From the NCBI GenBank assembly GCA_039519185.1, contig CM076850.1, positions 164,628,974 to 164,692,973 of the forward strand: a stretch of DNA of 64,000 bases, in the 5' to 3' direction. The DNA comes from Astragalus membranaceus (taxonomy: Eukaryota > Streptophyta > Magnoliopsida > Fabales > Fabaceae). A program made the position numbers and the translations under genes. Of the stretch, positions 47,439-60,305 are shown one piece after another (the stretch's first letter is position 1; every line of letters starts with the position of its first letter). Under the pieces are notes generated by a model, which searched no databases, was not told where the DNA came from, and saw only the letters and a program-made list of their open reading frames with translations.

Positions 47439-49632
47439 TGTAACACCCCTTTTCTACCCGGATTTTTTTTTTGACAAAAATCAGAGTTTCAAAAACGTTT
47501 TTCACTACACCCACAAGGGATGCCTCATTTTCACCGTTAAAACATCACACGTCAATAAATAAGATTCACCGTTAAAATAGTACGATACATAACAGTAACT
47601 CCACCACCATGCAGCGGAATAAAAATAAAGTTCAAACGAATAAGAGTAACATCACCATAAAACTTTAACAATTAAATAATAAGGACTACTAATAAAGCCT
47701 AGTGTTCATCCCCCCGAATGCTACGTATCAGAGCGACGACACCGACTCAACTAGCGAAGGTAGACTTGCCTTCACTCGCAATCACCTGCACGTTACCAAC
47801 ATAGGGGTAACATTCAAACAGAAGGGGTGAGATATCTAACATTATAATAGCATATATGATAGGCAATATGCTAGAGTTACGATAACTATATCTACCGCAT
47901 CACAACAACATCAAATTACAAATCACCAAACATCATCATCAACATCATGAGTAAATATATGAGATGCAACCCACACCAACGAGTATATGCATGTGGTACC
48001 AATCATCACCAATAAAATAGCCAATAAGGGCATCATCACCTGTCTGAGCATCATCATCCTCATCACCTATAGCTCCAAGGCCAAAGCCTTCATCACCAAA
48101 ATAATGCATATGAATTGTATGCGACACCATGAACAATGCACCAGAGACAATCAACAACAATGGTCATCTATGTGACACACAACAACACCAATATTAATAA
48201 ATGGTCATAGACCCATCACCTGTCACCTTAGCCCATAAAATAGGCACATCACCTGTTATATCATCACCAAATATCACCAATCATCACCAATGACACAAAC
48301 ACCTATAGGGCAGTCTAACAATTGACCGTGACAACAACACCACCGACACCAAAGACACCAATTTACACAACAGCAACATGACAGCAACTGGCGCCCGGCA
48401 ACAGGGCGCCAACAGGCAACATCATCCAACAGGAACTGGCGCCCAGCAACAGGGTGCAAACAACAGAGACAGCGACAATAGAAACTGGCGCCCAACAACA
48501 GGGCGCCAACAGTAGAAAAGAAACTGGCGCCCAACAAACAGGGCGCCACAGCAGGCAACAACATCGCAGAAACTGGCGCCCAACAACAGGCGCCACAACA
48601 GGCAGCATCAACACAGAAACTGGCGCCAGCAACAGGGCGCCACAGCAGGCAACATCAACACAGAAACTGGCGCCCAGCAACAGGGCGCCTTAGACTCCAG
48701 CAACAAAACAGAAACTGGCGCCCAGCAACAGGGCGCCTTAGACATCATCAACAAGACAGAAACTGGCACCCAGCAACAGGGCGCCTTGGACAACAGCAAC
48801 AACAACAGACATGGCGCCCAGGGGCAGGGCGCCTAGCACAACAGGAACAACAACAGACTTGGCGCCCAGGAGCAGGGCGCCTAGCACCACAGAAGCAACA
48901 ACAGACATGGCGCCCAGGAGCAGGGCGCCTAGCACAACAACAACACCAACTGACATGGCGCCCAGGAGCAGGGCGCCTAGCACACCAGCAGCAACATCAG
49001 ACATGGCGCCCAGGAGAAGGGCGCCTAGCACCACAGAAGCAACAACAGACATGGCGCCCAGGAGCAGGGCGCCTAGCACAACAACAACACCAACTGACAT
49101 GGCGCCCAGGAGCAGGGCGCCTAGCACACCAGCAGCAACATCAGACATCGCGCCCAGGAGCAGGGCGCCTAGCACAGCAGCAACACAGACAGGCAAACAG
49201 CAACTGCAGGACATGGGAACTTCACTGGGCGCCTAGGGCGCCACTTTCAGCCACAACAGGACACACTGGGCACCTAGAGCACCTTTTCAGCAGCACCTAA
49301 ACGACACTGGGCGCCTAGGGCGCCAACTCCAGCAACCAAGACAGCAACACTGGGCGCCTAGGGCGCCACTTCCAGCAACAAACCAAACAGAACATCAAGG
49401 CTGGGCGCCTAGGGCGCCACATTCAGCAACAACAGAACAGAACACCATGGCAGGGCGCCTAGGGCGCCACATTCAGCACAACAGAATAGGAAAACAGTGG
49501 CTGGGCGCCTAGGGCGCCACATTCAGCCTAGCCTACATAATTAGACATGGCGCCCAGGAACAGGGCGCCTTTTCCAGCAACCGAAACAACAACCACATAT
49601 GCGACAACAACAATGGCGCCCATGGCGCCTAT
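47439..49632 (-). repeat. Tekay-like 5' LTR, truncated at outer end
   Basis: Matches the 3' LTR closely from its inner end outward, including the hairpin array, but stops at GGCGCCTAT (49632), missing what would be about 525 bp (equivalent of 40333-40856) and the outer TGTAACG end. Array unit sequence follows at once. Confidence 0.92.
48388..49632 (+). repeat. GGCGCC hairpin array in 5' LTR
   Basis: Nearly the same order of types I, II and III as in the 3' LTR with point changes in stems (for example GGTGCAAAC and GGCACC), and ends at the truncation point. Confidence 0.9.
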
Positions 49633-50906
49633 GGTAGACACCAAACACGACTTCATATAACTTCAACCTGATAGGTTGTGGAATTCTTTTTCCATTGTTT
49701 TTTAATAAATAAAAAATAAGATAATGGAATGAAGGGGAAATTATAAACGCACTCTTGGGGTGACGCTTACAGTCATTTGCCAAAACATAGTGGGTAAGAG
49801 CCATTATTTTTGAAAGGCTATTGTTAGAAATAGAACTTACTAGTACTCCATATCGTATTATTTTAATATACACGATTCTCTCGGTCTTAATTATAGATAC
49901 TTTTCCTATTTAATATGATCCTTATTTGCCTTATATTCGGAATACTTTTTTTTGTCTAAAATAGTTTAGGCGATTTGGAATAAACAAAAAAATACTGTTT
50001 TGGAATACTTTAAAAGCTCATAAAAAATAAAAAATAAACAAAAAATAAAAAATGTTCGGATTAGAAAATGACAAGAAAGGCCCATTTCTCTCACATAAAA
50101 ATGGTGCTTTTGATCGTGAAGTTTCTGTATCTTTCGCCGTATGACGAGTTAAGTTATAGATATAAGTTAGAAAAAAAACAATGATAATTTTTTAAACATT
50201 AATTAAAAGTAGAAGAATATTGGTCCTCACCCGGAAACTGATGGATTTAACAACAGTATTATCTGCAAAGGAAGAGAATGTTGCGCTCTCAAATGTATTG
50301 AAATGGTCATCCCATTCAACCACAGTTCTCCTTTTCCCTGCTCCTTTTAGCATTATATAAGGCTTATCAAGGGGGGTGGGGGAATGTTAGTTTCCGGGGT
50401 TTGAAAGGAACTGGTCAGCGATGAGAAAGAAAGGAACAACAAGAATAGAGGAACTGACCTTTCACCTTAAGAGAAACTGATGAAAGAGCTTTCCATTGAG
50501 AATCTCATTAAGGCTAGGTTTTCGAAGGGATCAAGGGAGATACAAAAGGGGTGAAGGCGAGAGAGAGCTTTCACCTGAGGAGCTTGAGATTGATCGTTCA
50601 CTTTTGGTAACGGAGGCGATGTTTCATCTATCAAGGAGAGGTTTCATAGAGGAGAGGTTTCATCTTGGAGGCTAGGTTTCAAAAGGAACGAAGCAAATTA
50701 GTTTCAAGCCTTCCCTGTTAATCAGATCAACGTTTTTTTTTTATATATCCTCTCTCAACGTTAATTCCTAAGTTAGTGGGAACTAATTTTTTTTTTGAGA
50801 AAAAAGAGGGTAGTGGGAAATAGAGGGAACAGAATTTTGTTAAAATAAATGTAGGAAATAATTTTTTTGTTAAAAAAAAAGAGGGAATCGAATTTTTTGG
50901 TGGAAG

Positions 50907-51156
50907 GTCAGCGACTAAAAAATCGGTCACAAATATCAGCGACCATAAAATCGGTCACTAAGCAAAAAGTATTTTATACATTGAATCAGTCTCTAAATCG
51001 GTCGCTACTAGTGACCGAAAAAGCGGTCTCTAAAGCTAGCGACCAAAAAATCGGTCACTAAGCAAAAAGTATTTTATTCCTATTGAATCGGTCTCTAAAG
51101 TGACCGATTTTTTTTGGTCGCTAAATCAGTCACTATTTAGCGAATTTCTAGTAGTG
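50907..51156 (-). mobile_element. CACTA-type terminus in array unit 10
   Basis: Third copy. It lacks one subterminal motif (a GGTCTCTAAATCGGTCGCTA step is shortened near 51090), which makes it about 12 nt shorter than the others. Confidence 0.75.
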
Positions 51157-52760
51157 TGTATCTATTTAGCTATACAATATTATTACTGTGTGATTGTGTA
51201 AACATTACTGGAAAATGAATACAGCAACTATCTGTTGAAATTTGAGTGAGTGGTTAATTCACGTCGAGTAAGAATGAACCAAATGAATGATGTATAAGAG
51301 AGATGACCTATATACCTAATACTGAGGCGTATAGAGTTGGTAGATAAATTTGAGAATTTTTCGGCTACAAATCTATAGACTACAATCAGGTGGTTTGTAT
51401 TGTATAAAACTCTATTTTAACATGCTATTTGATTAATGCTAATTTTGGTTTCTATTTGATGATCTCTTTGCTTTTGTTTTGATTGTTGAGTGTTGACCGA
51501 AACAAAGTGTGTGGCTATGAAGGTTTTGCTTTTATACAGTTCCATTGCTGAGGCGTTTAAAGGAATTTGTTGTGCAAGTGTTTGGACTTTGGAAGAATGA
51601 TCGAATACTTTATATGGTTTGTGTCACCGTATTCATTGCCAGTTAGCTATTAGTTATTACTTACGAGTATTAAAGAATATGAAAAAGTAATGAAGGACAA
51701 CAATGAGGGGTATCTTTTACCCTGATTACAGTAAAGAATTGTTCTTAAATTGTAGTGATCGATTTGCACAGGACAACCGCACCAGCTTAAATAGCACAAA
51801 AGATCTCTTTAATTTGCTGAATCAGCCGGAATAAAGATACAACACCTGTGCAATGGTCGGTGTTATCTTCTTCCACGTCATTTTTTTGTTTTTTTGATTT
51901 GTACTAACTACCAATTTTCGGTCGTTAAAATGAAAAAATCTTTCATAAGAAGTTTGTATCGGACCCGACACACCAAAAAAGGTGAACTCACCTAATTTTG
52001 ACTATATCATTTACAGGTAACTAGTATTTTATGGTCGGTGTATTGCCATGAAGTCATTAGATAAAAATGCTGCTTTTGTATGGTACAAAGCTTGTAGTAG
52101 TGTCTTCCTTGTGTAACATCTCTAATTTTTAAAACTCGAACTATGAAGTTTAGGACCGATCAAATTAATTGTAACGAATAATTAGTTGTATCTCGGTGAG
52201 GAGAAGTCGAGGAAAATTGTCAAGTCCTAGTGTCTACATCGAATTATGGCTTGATCATCTGTTACATGAAGGAATTGGAGCTGAAGGGCAAATTTGTCTT
52301 TTCAAACCCTTTAAATATTTAGCCTCATACCTGACCCACTCAGCCTCACCTCACACTTGTCTCTTTCTCAAATTCAGAAAGAAAGGAAAACTGAAAAGAA
52401 GAGAGAAAGAAGAAGAGGGGCGAAGGTGAGAGGAGGAGGAGATGGAGAGAACTTCCTAGATTCTGAATGCATGTAAGTAATCTTGATACCATTGAACTCC
52501 AATTTCAATCTTCTTTCTTCTGATATAAACATTTCAAGCTGAACCACCCTCTTCCTTTCTTTTCCATTTTCGAAATCATGAAGCTCAAAGTGGAACTTCA
52601 GCCCTTTTGAGGCCTTGCATGTGCTTTGATCACCTTGGAAATGGTTCCCAGCAACTGAGTGAGCTTGCATTGTGGTTTGAAAAGCATTTGGAAAGTGGAT
52701 AAGCTGCTGTTTCAGCCCCCCGAGTGTAGATAGTTGCTGTTTACTTGTCTTGGTGCCTTT

Positions 52761-55700
52761 TGTAACACCCCGGTATTTCTTTAACAAAGAAATACCTAAA
52801 TATACAATTTGGTATAAATCAGAGTATAAAAATTCCTGTTCAGATATACATCTTTACAAGAAACAGCGGAAACTATAAAAATAACATTTTACAACTTCGA
52901 GTCGTAAGACCGAATACAGAGACTACATCAGAAGAATCCAAAACATAGATGGAAGATTACATCTCCAACTTCTCCTCGAGCCTGATGACTAACTGTGCCG
53001 CCTGCTGTCCTTATAACCTGTTCTCTGTAAAAACAACAAATATGGATTGGGTGAGACAACTTGTCTCAGTGAGTCCTACCGTGCGCCCTCACTAACACTC
53101 GATTCAATTTATTAAACCGTTATCAAATATAGATAATTAGCTATCACAAGCTATAATCGAAATGCCACGCACTTCGTGAATTTATTTAACACGTACCGAC
53201 TGCAATCCAGTGCTAATCCCGGTAATCGTGTGTTCAACTTAGCATAAACCGACTGCAATCCGGTGCTAATCTCGGTAACCCGTGAGTTGACCATGCCAAA
53301 ACACATTCAGGGCCTAGGTAAGGGGTCATGACTACCCTCCCTAGTATGCTACTTGTCGGGTCGTCACCCAACGCGATACATATGACAATACGCATCCATT
53401 TCTCGAGAGTTAGATAATTTGTATCTTCTTTTTCATTTTGATCACCAAAGGATCAGTCACATAAGCTCATTAGATAATTTATATCTTTTCGATCACCAAA
53501 GGATCAATCACATAAGCTCATTAGATAATTTATATCTCTTCGATCACCAAAGGATCAATCACATAATAATTGGATAAACAATATCCATATCGATCTATAA
53601 CCCGTTTAGAGGAATTCATAAATTAGACCTCCGGCATTATAATCATATCCAATTGCATATATAGATATATATATATATTCAGTCAGTCCATCAGTCGGTG
53701 TACCCACAGGCGTACTAGGGTTTCAGTTTTTCGATCAAATAGGCTTTCAAAGCTCTTTTTCAAAACCATGAGTTGAACAAGTTCAAAATAAGGTTTTCAG
53801 TAAGGCAATATCCTTAAAATTGGTTGGGAAGAAGATTAGAAGTGATTTGGGATCGAAAGGAGCGACGAAATGAGAAACCGGAGTCCGGTAGCAGAACCTC
53901 ACGCACGGTCCGTGCCCAGGGGCGCACGACCCGTGCGTGGTGCACAAATTTAAAATACCCATCTGCGAAGTGGGCGCACGGTTCGTGCCTAAGGGCGCAC
54001 GACCCGTGCGTCCGGTTCTGTTTCCAGATTCCAATCCGATTCTAATTCCGCTTTTCCGTTTCTCGCCCAAATCGAATTCCGATCGTAATCCAACCTGAAA
54101 ATAGTTTTAATAAACCATATTCCAGACTATATTCCAGTGAAAGCGTTTAAATCAAAATTTCGTAAATTGCTCAACATTTCAATAAAAACCGTAAAAACGC
54201 GATATTGCTCAAAAACGGTTTTCGGTTCCAAAATCTTTCGAAAACAGGATAAATGCCTTATGAATCAAAACCGACATATTTTCAGGACACACAAAAATAT
54301 CCCTATCCGTGAGTAGAACTCACCTGGTTGACGATCTCGCGAGAATTCACGTTGGAGCACGAGTAATCGGACCGCAATCAATCGAACAATCCTCGTAGTC
54401 ACGAGCACGCTCCAAATGCCTCCGTATCTGAATTCAGAAACCAGTACCCCTCTTGCTACTGACTTGATTACCGGTACATAGAATTGACGTCTTGCGCGAC
54501 TTGACAACTCGAATCCCAAATCCAACAAATCAACATTTCCAGCTTCGCTTCCATTTCCCAGCATCAGGATTCAGTTTTGCAACAGGTATAACTTGGTCAA
54601 TCCGTGACCAAAACTATCCAAACCGGTGCTCATTGTGAAGGTAATTTCGTCTACTTTCTGATGGTCAAGGATTCACACGCATGCATCCAGTGGTTTGGGA
54701 GATATCACCAAGACAAGGTGACTGGTCCAGGATAGTGCTTGATTCTGAAACCGTAACTTGGGGACATGATATCTCCTTTATCTCTCCATGAAATCATACG
54801 GTTCTTGTGCCCAAAATGAATATCTTTGTGTCTAATTTCCAGAGGGACAAGAATCACGATCATCGGAGTAGTGTACAGTGAGATACGATGAAAACAATGA
54901 ACGTAGGTAAAACGGTTTCCCAGCTGAATTCTTGATGAATCTTGAATCATCAACCTCAACTACTTGCAAACCACGAATTTGAGCTCAAGAGTTCCAGAAA
55001 TGGTGAGTTGCAAATGGAAGAGAATGAGGTGATGAAATTTAGTTGGTTAGAAAGAGAATGAGCAGCTGAATTGAAGTGTCAAGAAATTGCTTACATGCAA
55101 TGAGGTTTGAGTGGAGTTCCAACTCCTTCTCCCTTCTTCCTTCTCTCCCACACTCGAGTCCCTCTCTCCCTTTCTATATTCTGAACTCTACTTTTGCTGA
55201 GTGTTGTGGCAAGTGAGGGGAATCAGAATTAGTAATGGTTGAGGTGTTGTAAAACAATAGGAAATCACCATATTGCCCTTAGACCAAATCTTCACTTAAC
55301 TTCTCATTAACTCTCCTTTCTTTCACTTTCTAATTCTGAATCTTGATAAATGAGATGATATGGAAGGGGGAAATTGTTTTGACCACCTGAGGGTTTAATG
55401 AGGCCAAATTACCAAAATGCCCTTAATTCGAATTTTACTTAAACTTTCAATTCCAAATCAAACAACTAATCTCCAATGCCCATCCACCTATCATTAGACA
55501 TTTAGATTATCTAAATTACTCGGTCTGAATAACCATTTTTGTTATAGCCTTTTACTAACTTTGACAATTCGAAATCTAGGGAAATGACCATTTTGCCCTT
55601 CAGCTTCCATTTCATTGAAACTATGGCTAAGCCACAATTTAATAGAGAATAAGAATAACTTTGACAATTTCCTCGAATATTCTTCGCCGAGAAACGACCA

Positions 55701-55771
55701 ATTATTCCCACAAATAATTAAATCGGTCTTAGGCTTCATAGTTCGAGTCTTTAAAAGTTAGGGATGTTACA
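52761..55771 (-). mobile_element. Nested solo LTR, family 2, inverted
   Basis: A 3,011-bp LTR running TGTAACACCCCGGTATTTC ... TTAGGGATGTTACA on the plus strand, the reverse of its host LTR, with perfect target duplications CCTTT (52756-52760 and 55772-55776). It has two GC-rich hairpins near 53902-54015 and a 3-copy repeat of about 50 bp (GATCACCAAAGGATCA..., 53440-53570). Confidence 0.94.
53902..54015 (+). repeat. GCACGG hairpin pair in nested LTR
   Basis: Two blocks of the form GCGCACGGTCCGTGC-CCAGGG-GCGCACGACCCGTGCG (second copy with a few mismatches). Outer arms CACGCACGG/CCGTGCGTG pair across the whole block. Confidence 0.85.
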
Positions 55772-56146
55772 CCTTTCGGTTCTTGCTCGTGCATTTCGTA
55801 TCTCGGTCACCTCGTGTTTCATATGGAACTTCTAGAATGATCGTCAACGGGTGAGTTCTACTCACGGATTAGGGAACTAAATTAAATGATTTGAACCTTT
55901 GGCATAATCTGATATTTCGTTAAAAATGTGTCTTTGAAGCTAAATTCTGAGTTTTTGGAAAAATGGGCATTTTACGGTTTTGAAATCCATACACGAATTG
56001 AAATGATTTTGATGACAATTCTGAAATGAATATGTATTCTGGAATGCCTGGACATTTTTTGAGTTTCAGGAGTGATTGACATTAGGAATCGAATTTGGGC
56101 GGAAACGGAGAGCGAAAATGAGAAATACGCGAAATTGGTAACAGAC

Positions 56147-56336
56147 ACAGGTCGCACGGACCGTGCGACCCTGGGCACGGACCGCGCGCCTGCATCGGGT
56201 TGGCTTAATTGGAAATAAAACGGGACGCACGGGTCCTGCGCCCCTGGGCACGAACCGTGCGCCCTCTTCGGTTTGGTTGTGTGATTTTGGCAAATCACGC
56301 ACGGGTCGTGCGCCCCTGGGCACGGACCGTGCGTGA
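56147..56336 (-). repeat. GCACGG hairpin triplet in outer LTR
   Basis: Three blocks of the same palindromic module in opposite orientation (CGCACGGGTCGTGCGCCCCT then GGGCACGGACCGTGCG), consistent with the opposite orientation of this LTR. Confidence 0.85.
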
Positions 56337-57527
56337 GCTTCTGTTACCGATCCCTGATTTCTCATTTCGTCATTCCGTTTGATCCCGAACCTTTCCTAAT
56401 CTCTTTCTCAATCATTTAAAAAGGATTTGCCTTACTGAAAACCTTATTTTGAACTTGTTCAACTCATGGTTTTGAAAAAGAGCTTTGAAAGCCTATTTGA
56501 TTGAAAAACCGAAAACCCTAGTATACGTGTGGGTACATCGACTGATGGATTGACTAAATATATATAACTATATATGTCATTGTGTATGATTATAACGCCA
56601 GATGTCTAACTATTGAGTTCATCTAAACGAGTTATGGATCGATATAGATATAAATTATCTAATGAGCTTATGTGATTGATCCTTTGGTGATCAAAATCAA
56701 AAGGAAGATATAAATTATCTAACTCTCGAGAATTGATATGTATTGTCATATGTATCGCGTTGGGTGACGATCCGACAAGTAGCATACTAGGGAGGGTAGT
56801 CATGACCCCTTACCTAGGCCCTGAATGTGTTTTGGCGTGGTCAACTCACGGGTTACCGGGATTAGCACTGGATTGCAGTCGGTTTATGCTAAGTTGAACA
56901 CACGATTACCGGGATTAGCACTGGATTGCAGTTGGTTCGTGTTAAATAAATTCACGATTTGCTTGGCATTTCGATTATAGCTTATGATAGCTAATCATCT
57001 ACGTATGAAGACGGTTTGATAAATTGAACCGAGTGTCGGTTAGGGGGGCACGGTAGGACTCACTGAGATAATGTTATCTCAACCAATCCAAATTTGTTGT
57101 TTTTCAGAGAAGCAGGGAAAAAAGAAGACTATTGTGCACGAGTAGTTGGCAAACTCTCGGAGGTGCTGAAGACTTGTCATATTTACCCTTTGTTCTTTTG
57201 TTGTTCTTTTTGGTTGTATAAACTTGTATGGGTTATGAGTTTTACGAACCGCTTTATGTTTCTGTTTGGTATTCGGACTTGGATATTGTATTCCGTTCGG
57301 TATGGAACCGATGAACTTCTATTTTATGAAGTAATGCTAATTCCGACTATGTGTTTATTTCGGAAAAAGTTTGCATGTCCAATACTTAAACAGGGACTGT
57401 GTCCTCTGAATTTCCACATCTGTGCATCTTCGGTGTCTCTACACGTTAGAAATACCGGGGTGTTACACCTTGTTTATCCCACAAAGTGTCTTGCCAACCA
57501 TAGAAACCAACTCTAAAGAAATATGAC

Positions 57528-57725
57528 TTGTCCCCACTTACTATTGCTGCTACTGCTGGTTCCTTCTTTATATTATTTATTGGATTGTTGTATGAATTCT
57601 GTGACACATCCAAATTATTAACCAAATTAATTTCATATTTCTATATTCCAACTTTTTATGTTCTAAATAAAAGGGAAATAAACAAACCAAATACAAAAGA
57701 AATAGGCCATAAGGTAAAATTTTGA
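57528..57725 (+). other. 65-codon open frame, long unit 10 copy
   Basis: Third copy of the frame at 21639. It lies just right of the nested solo LTRs and remains open, with Y-to-C and F-to-S changes. Confidence 0.25.
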
Positions 57726-60020
57726 GGTGCATTTAGTAAATTATTATGTCTATACACTACTATTAAGGTACCTTCCACATTTGTAGACCATTTTCATCAG
57801 ATGATTTTAATTTTAATTTTAAATTGTATTTTTAGATTCATATGGATATTTTCTGGGAGAAATTGATTTGATGTCCTCATAAAATGAGTCTCACCGGAAT
57901 AACAAAACAAGAAATGAAATATTTAGTTTACAAAATAAGGTACTAGAATATTAATTAGAGGGTATGAAAGTCTAAGCAATTAATAATGATTCTGATTCTA
58001 AAACTTTTTAAACCAAATGAATGTTTTTTATTTAGCCGAATCAATTATTCACCTAATTTGGGTCGAAAATATCCTTTTTTATTTGTTGCCAACTCGTTGA
58101 AATATTCTTAAACCGGAAAATGTTGCTTATTGGTTTCGGAACTAACTTCCCCTAAACATTGGAGAACAAAATGCAATATACCAAATTGTTCCAGTGTTCC
58201 AATTTCAGCTATTCGAAGGGATTTATTCTCTTTCAAGAAAAGATTATTCTTATTAGTATCGACACAGACACGTATACTAAACACACCAGTGAAACAGACA
58301 CGTAAACACCAATAATACTTTAAAAAATAGAAATAATTGAAGTGTCAGTGTCAACGGTAGACACCAAACACGACTTCATATAACTTCAACCTGATAGGTT
58401 GTGGAATTCTTTTTCCATTGTTTTTTAATAAATAAAAAATAAGATAATGGAATGAAGGGGCAATTATAAACGCACTCTTGGGTGACGCTTACAGTCATTT
58501 GCCAAAACATAGTGGGTAAGAGCCATTATTTTTGAAAGGCTATTGTTAGAAATAGAACTTACTAGTACTTCATATCGTATTATTTTAATATACACGATTC
58601 TCTCGGTCTTAATTATAGATACTTTTCCTATTTAATATGATCCTTATTTGCCTTATATTTGGAATACTTTTTTTGTCTAAAAAAGTTTAGGCGATTTGGA
58701 ATAAACAAAAAAATACTGTTTTGGAATACTTTAAAAGCTCATAAAAAATAAAAAATAAACAAAAAATAAAAAACGTTCGGATTAGAAAATGACAAGAAAG
58801 GCCCATTTCTCTCACATAAAAATGGTGCTTTTGATGGTGAAGTTTCTGTATCTTTCGCCGTATGACGAGTTAAGGAAATAGATATAAGTTAGAAAAAAAA
58901 ACAATGATAATTTTTTAAACATTAATTAAAAGTAGAAGAATATTGGTCCTCACCCGGAAACTGATGGATTTAACAACAGTATTATCTGCAAAGGAAGAGA
59001 ATGTTGCGCTCTCAAATGTATTGAAACGGTCATCCCATTCAACCACAGTTCTCCTTTTCCCTGCTCCTTTTAGCATTATATAAGGCTTATCAGTGGGGGT
59101 GGGGAATGTTAGTTTCCGGGGTTTGAAAGGAACTGGCCAGCGATGAGAAAGAAAGGAACAACAAGAATAGAGGAACTAACCTTTCACCTTAAGAGAAACT
59201 GATGAAAGAGCTTTCCACTGAGAATCTGATTAAGGCTAGGTTTTCGGAACTAACTTCCCCTAAACATTGGAGAACAAAACGCAATATACCAAATTGTTCA
59301 AGTGTTCCAATTTTCAGCTGTTTCGAAGGGATTTATTCTTATTAGTATTGACACGGACACGTATACTAAACACACCAGTGAAATAGACACGTAAACACGA
59401 ATAATACTTTAATAAATAGAAATAATTGAAGTGTCAGTGTCTACGGTAGACACCAAACACGACTTCATATAACTTCAACTTGATAGGTTGTGGAATTATT
59501 TTTCCATTGTTTTTTAATAAATAAAAAATAAGATAATGGAATGAAGGGGCAATTATAAACGCACTCTTGGGTGACGCTTACAGTCATTTGCCAAAACATA
59601 GTGGGTAAGAGCCATTATTTTTGAAAGGCTATGTAACACCCCTGTATTTCTTTAACAAAGAAATACCTAAATATACAATTTGGTACAAATCAGAGTATAA
59701 AAATTCCTGTTCAGATATACATCTTTACAAGAAACAGCGGAAACTATAAAAATAATATTTACAACCTCGGGTCATACGACCGAATACAGAGACAACTACT
59801 AAAGAACAAGGACAATAATAAATGAATCAATCTTCAATCTTCTCATCGAACCCGACAACCAACTGTGCCGCCTCCTGTCCTTATAACCTGTTCTCTGTAA
59901 AAACAACAAATATGGATTGGGTGAGACAACTTGTCTCAGTGAGTCCTACCGTGCCCCCTCACTGACACTCGGTTCAATTATTAAACCGTTTCACAAAAGC
60001 TGACATAACAATGTCTTATT

Positions 60021-60305
60021 TATTAATCGAATTGCCGACCGCACAACGACTGCTAATCCCGGCAATTCGTGTTCTTAGTTTATTAATCGAATGCCGACCG
60101 CACAACGACTGCTAATCCCGGCAATTCGTGAATCTTATTTATTAATCGAATGCCGACCGCACAACGACTGCTAATCCTGGCAATTCGTGAATTACTTATT
60201 AATCGAATGCCGACCGCACAACGACTGCTAATCCCGGCAATTCGTGAAATACTTAGCACAAACCGGCCGCACAACGCCTGCTAATCCCGGTAACCCGTGA
60301 GTTGA
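60021..60305 (+). repeat. Tandem repeat of about 55-60 bp in solo LTR
   Basis: Four full and one partial copy of a unit containing CGACTGCTAATCCCGGCAATT. The nested LTR at 52761 has only two related copies (53190-53290), so the repeat number varies between LTRs of this family. Confidence 0.88.

Larger units (their letters stand above)
38142..49632 (-). mobile_element. Tekay/Del-like chromovirus (Ty3/gypsy), 11.5 kb
   Basis: Minus-strand element: 5' LTR at 47439-49632 (truncated), primer-binding site, gag, protease, pol with integrase and chromodomain, polypurine tract, 3' LTR at 38142-40856. Both LTRs begin TGTAACACCCC on the plus strand and are closely similar, so insertion is fairly recent. 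A 2.1-kb solo LTR of the same family (43745-45889) splits protease from RT. Gag has frame breaks. It is not autonomous. Confidence 0.93.
37805..50419 (+). repeat. Array unit 9 (short form, split by Tekay-like element)
   Basis: Unit sequence stops at 38141 (GGTAGACACCAAA) and resumes at about 49633, again with GGTAGACACCAAA, so 13 bp of unit sequence appear on both sides of the retrotransposon. Confidence 0.9.
52112..57467 (+). mobile_element. Solo LTR, family 2, with a nested LTR inside
   Basis: Starts TGTAACATCTCTAATTTTT and ends AAATACCGGGGTGTTACA, with perfect 5-bp target duplications CCTTG at 52107-52111 and 57468-57472. Its own sequence is about 2.3 kb; the rest is an LTR of the same family nested at 52761-55771. 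No coding region of its own. Orientation is taken by analogy with the Tekay-like LTR ends and is tentative. Confidence 0.93.
50420..59141 (+). repeat. Array unit 10 (long form, split by nested solo LTRs)
   Basis: Long unit with the CACTA-type end and 65-codon frame, interrupted at 52112-57467. Without the insertion (and one CCTTG copy) it is about 3.36 kb. Confidence 0.9.

Noticed and set aside
57094..57516. 140-codon frame crossing the right edge of the outer solo LTR
   Set aside because: It spans the LTR/target junction with no domain, so it cannot be an ancestral gene.
60083..60274. 63-codon repeated frame in the solo LTR
   Set aside because: A by-product of the 55-60-bp tandem repeat.
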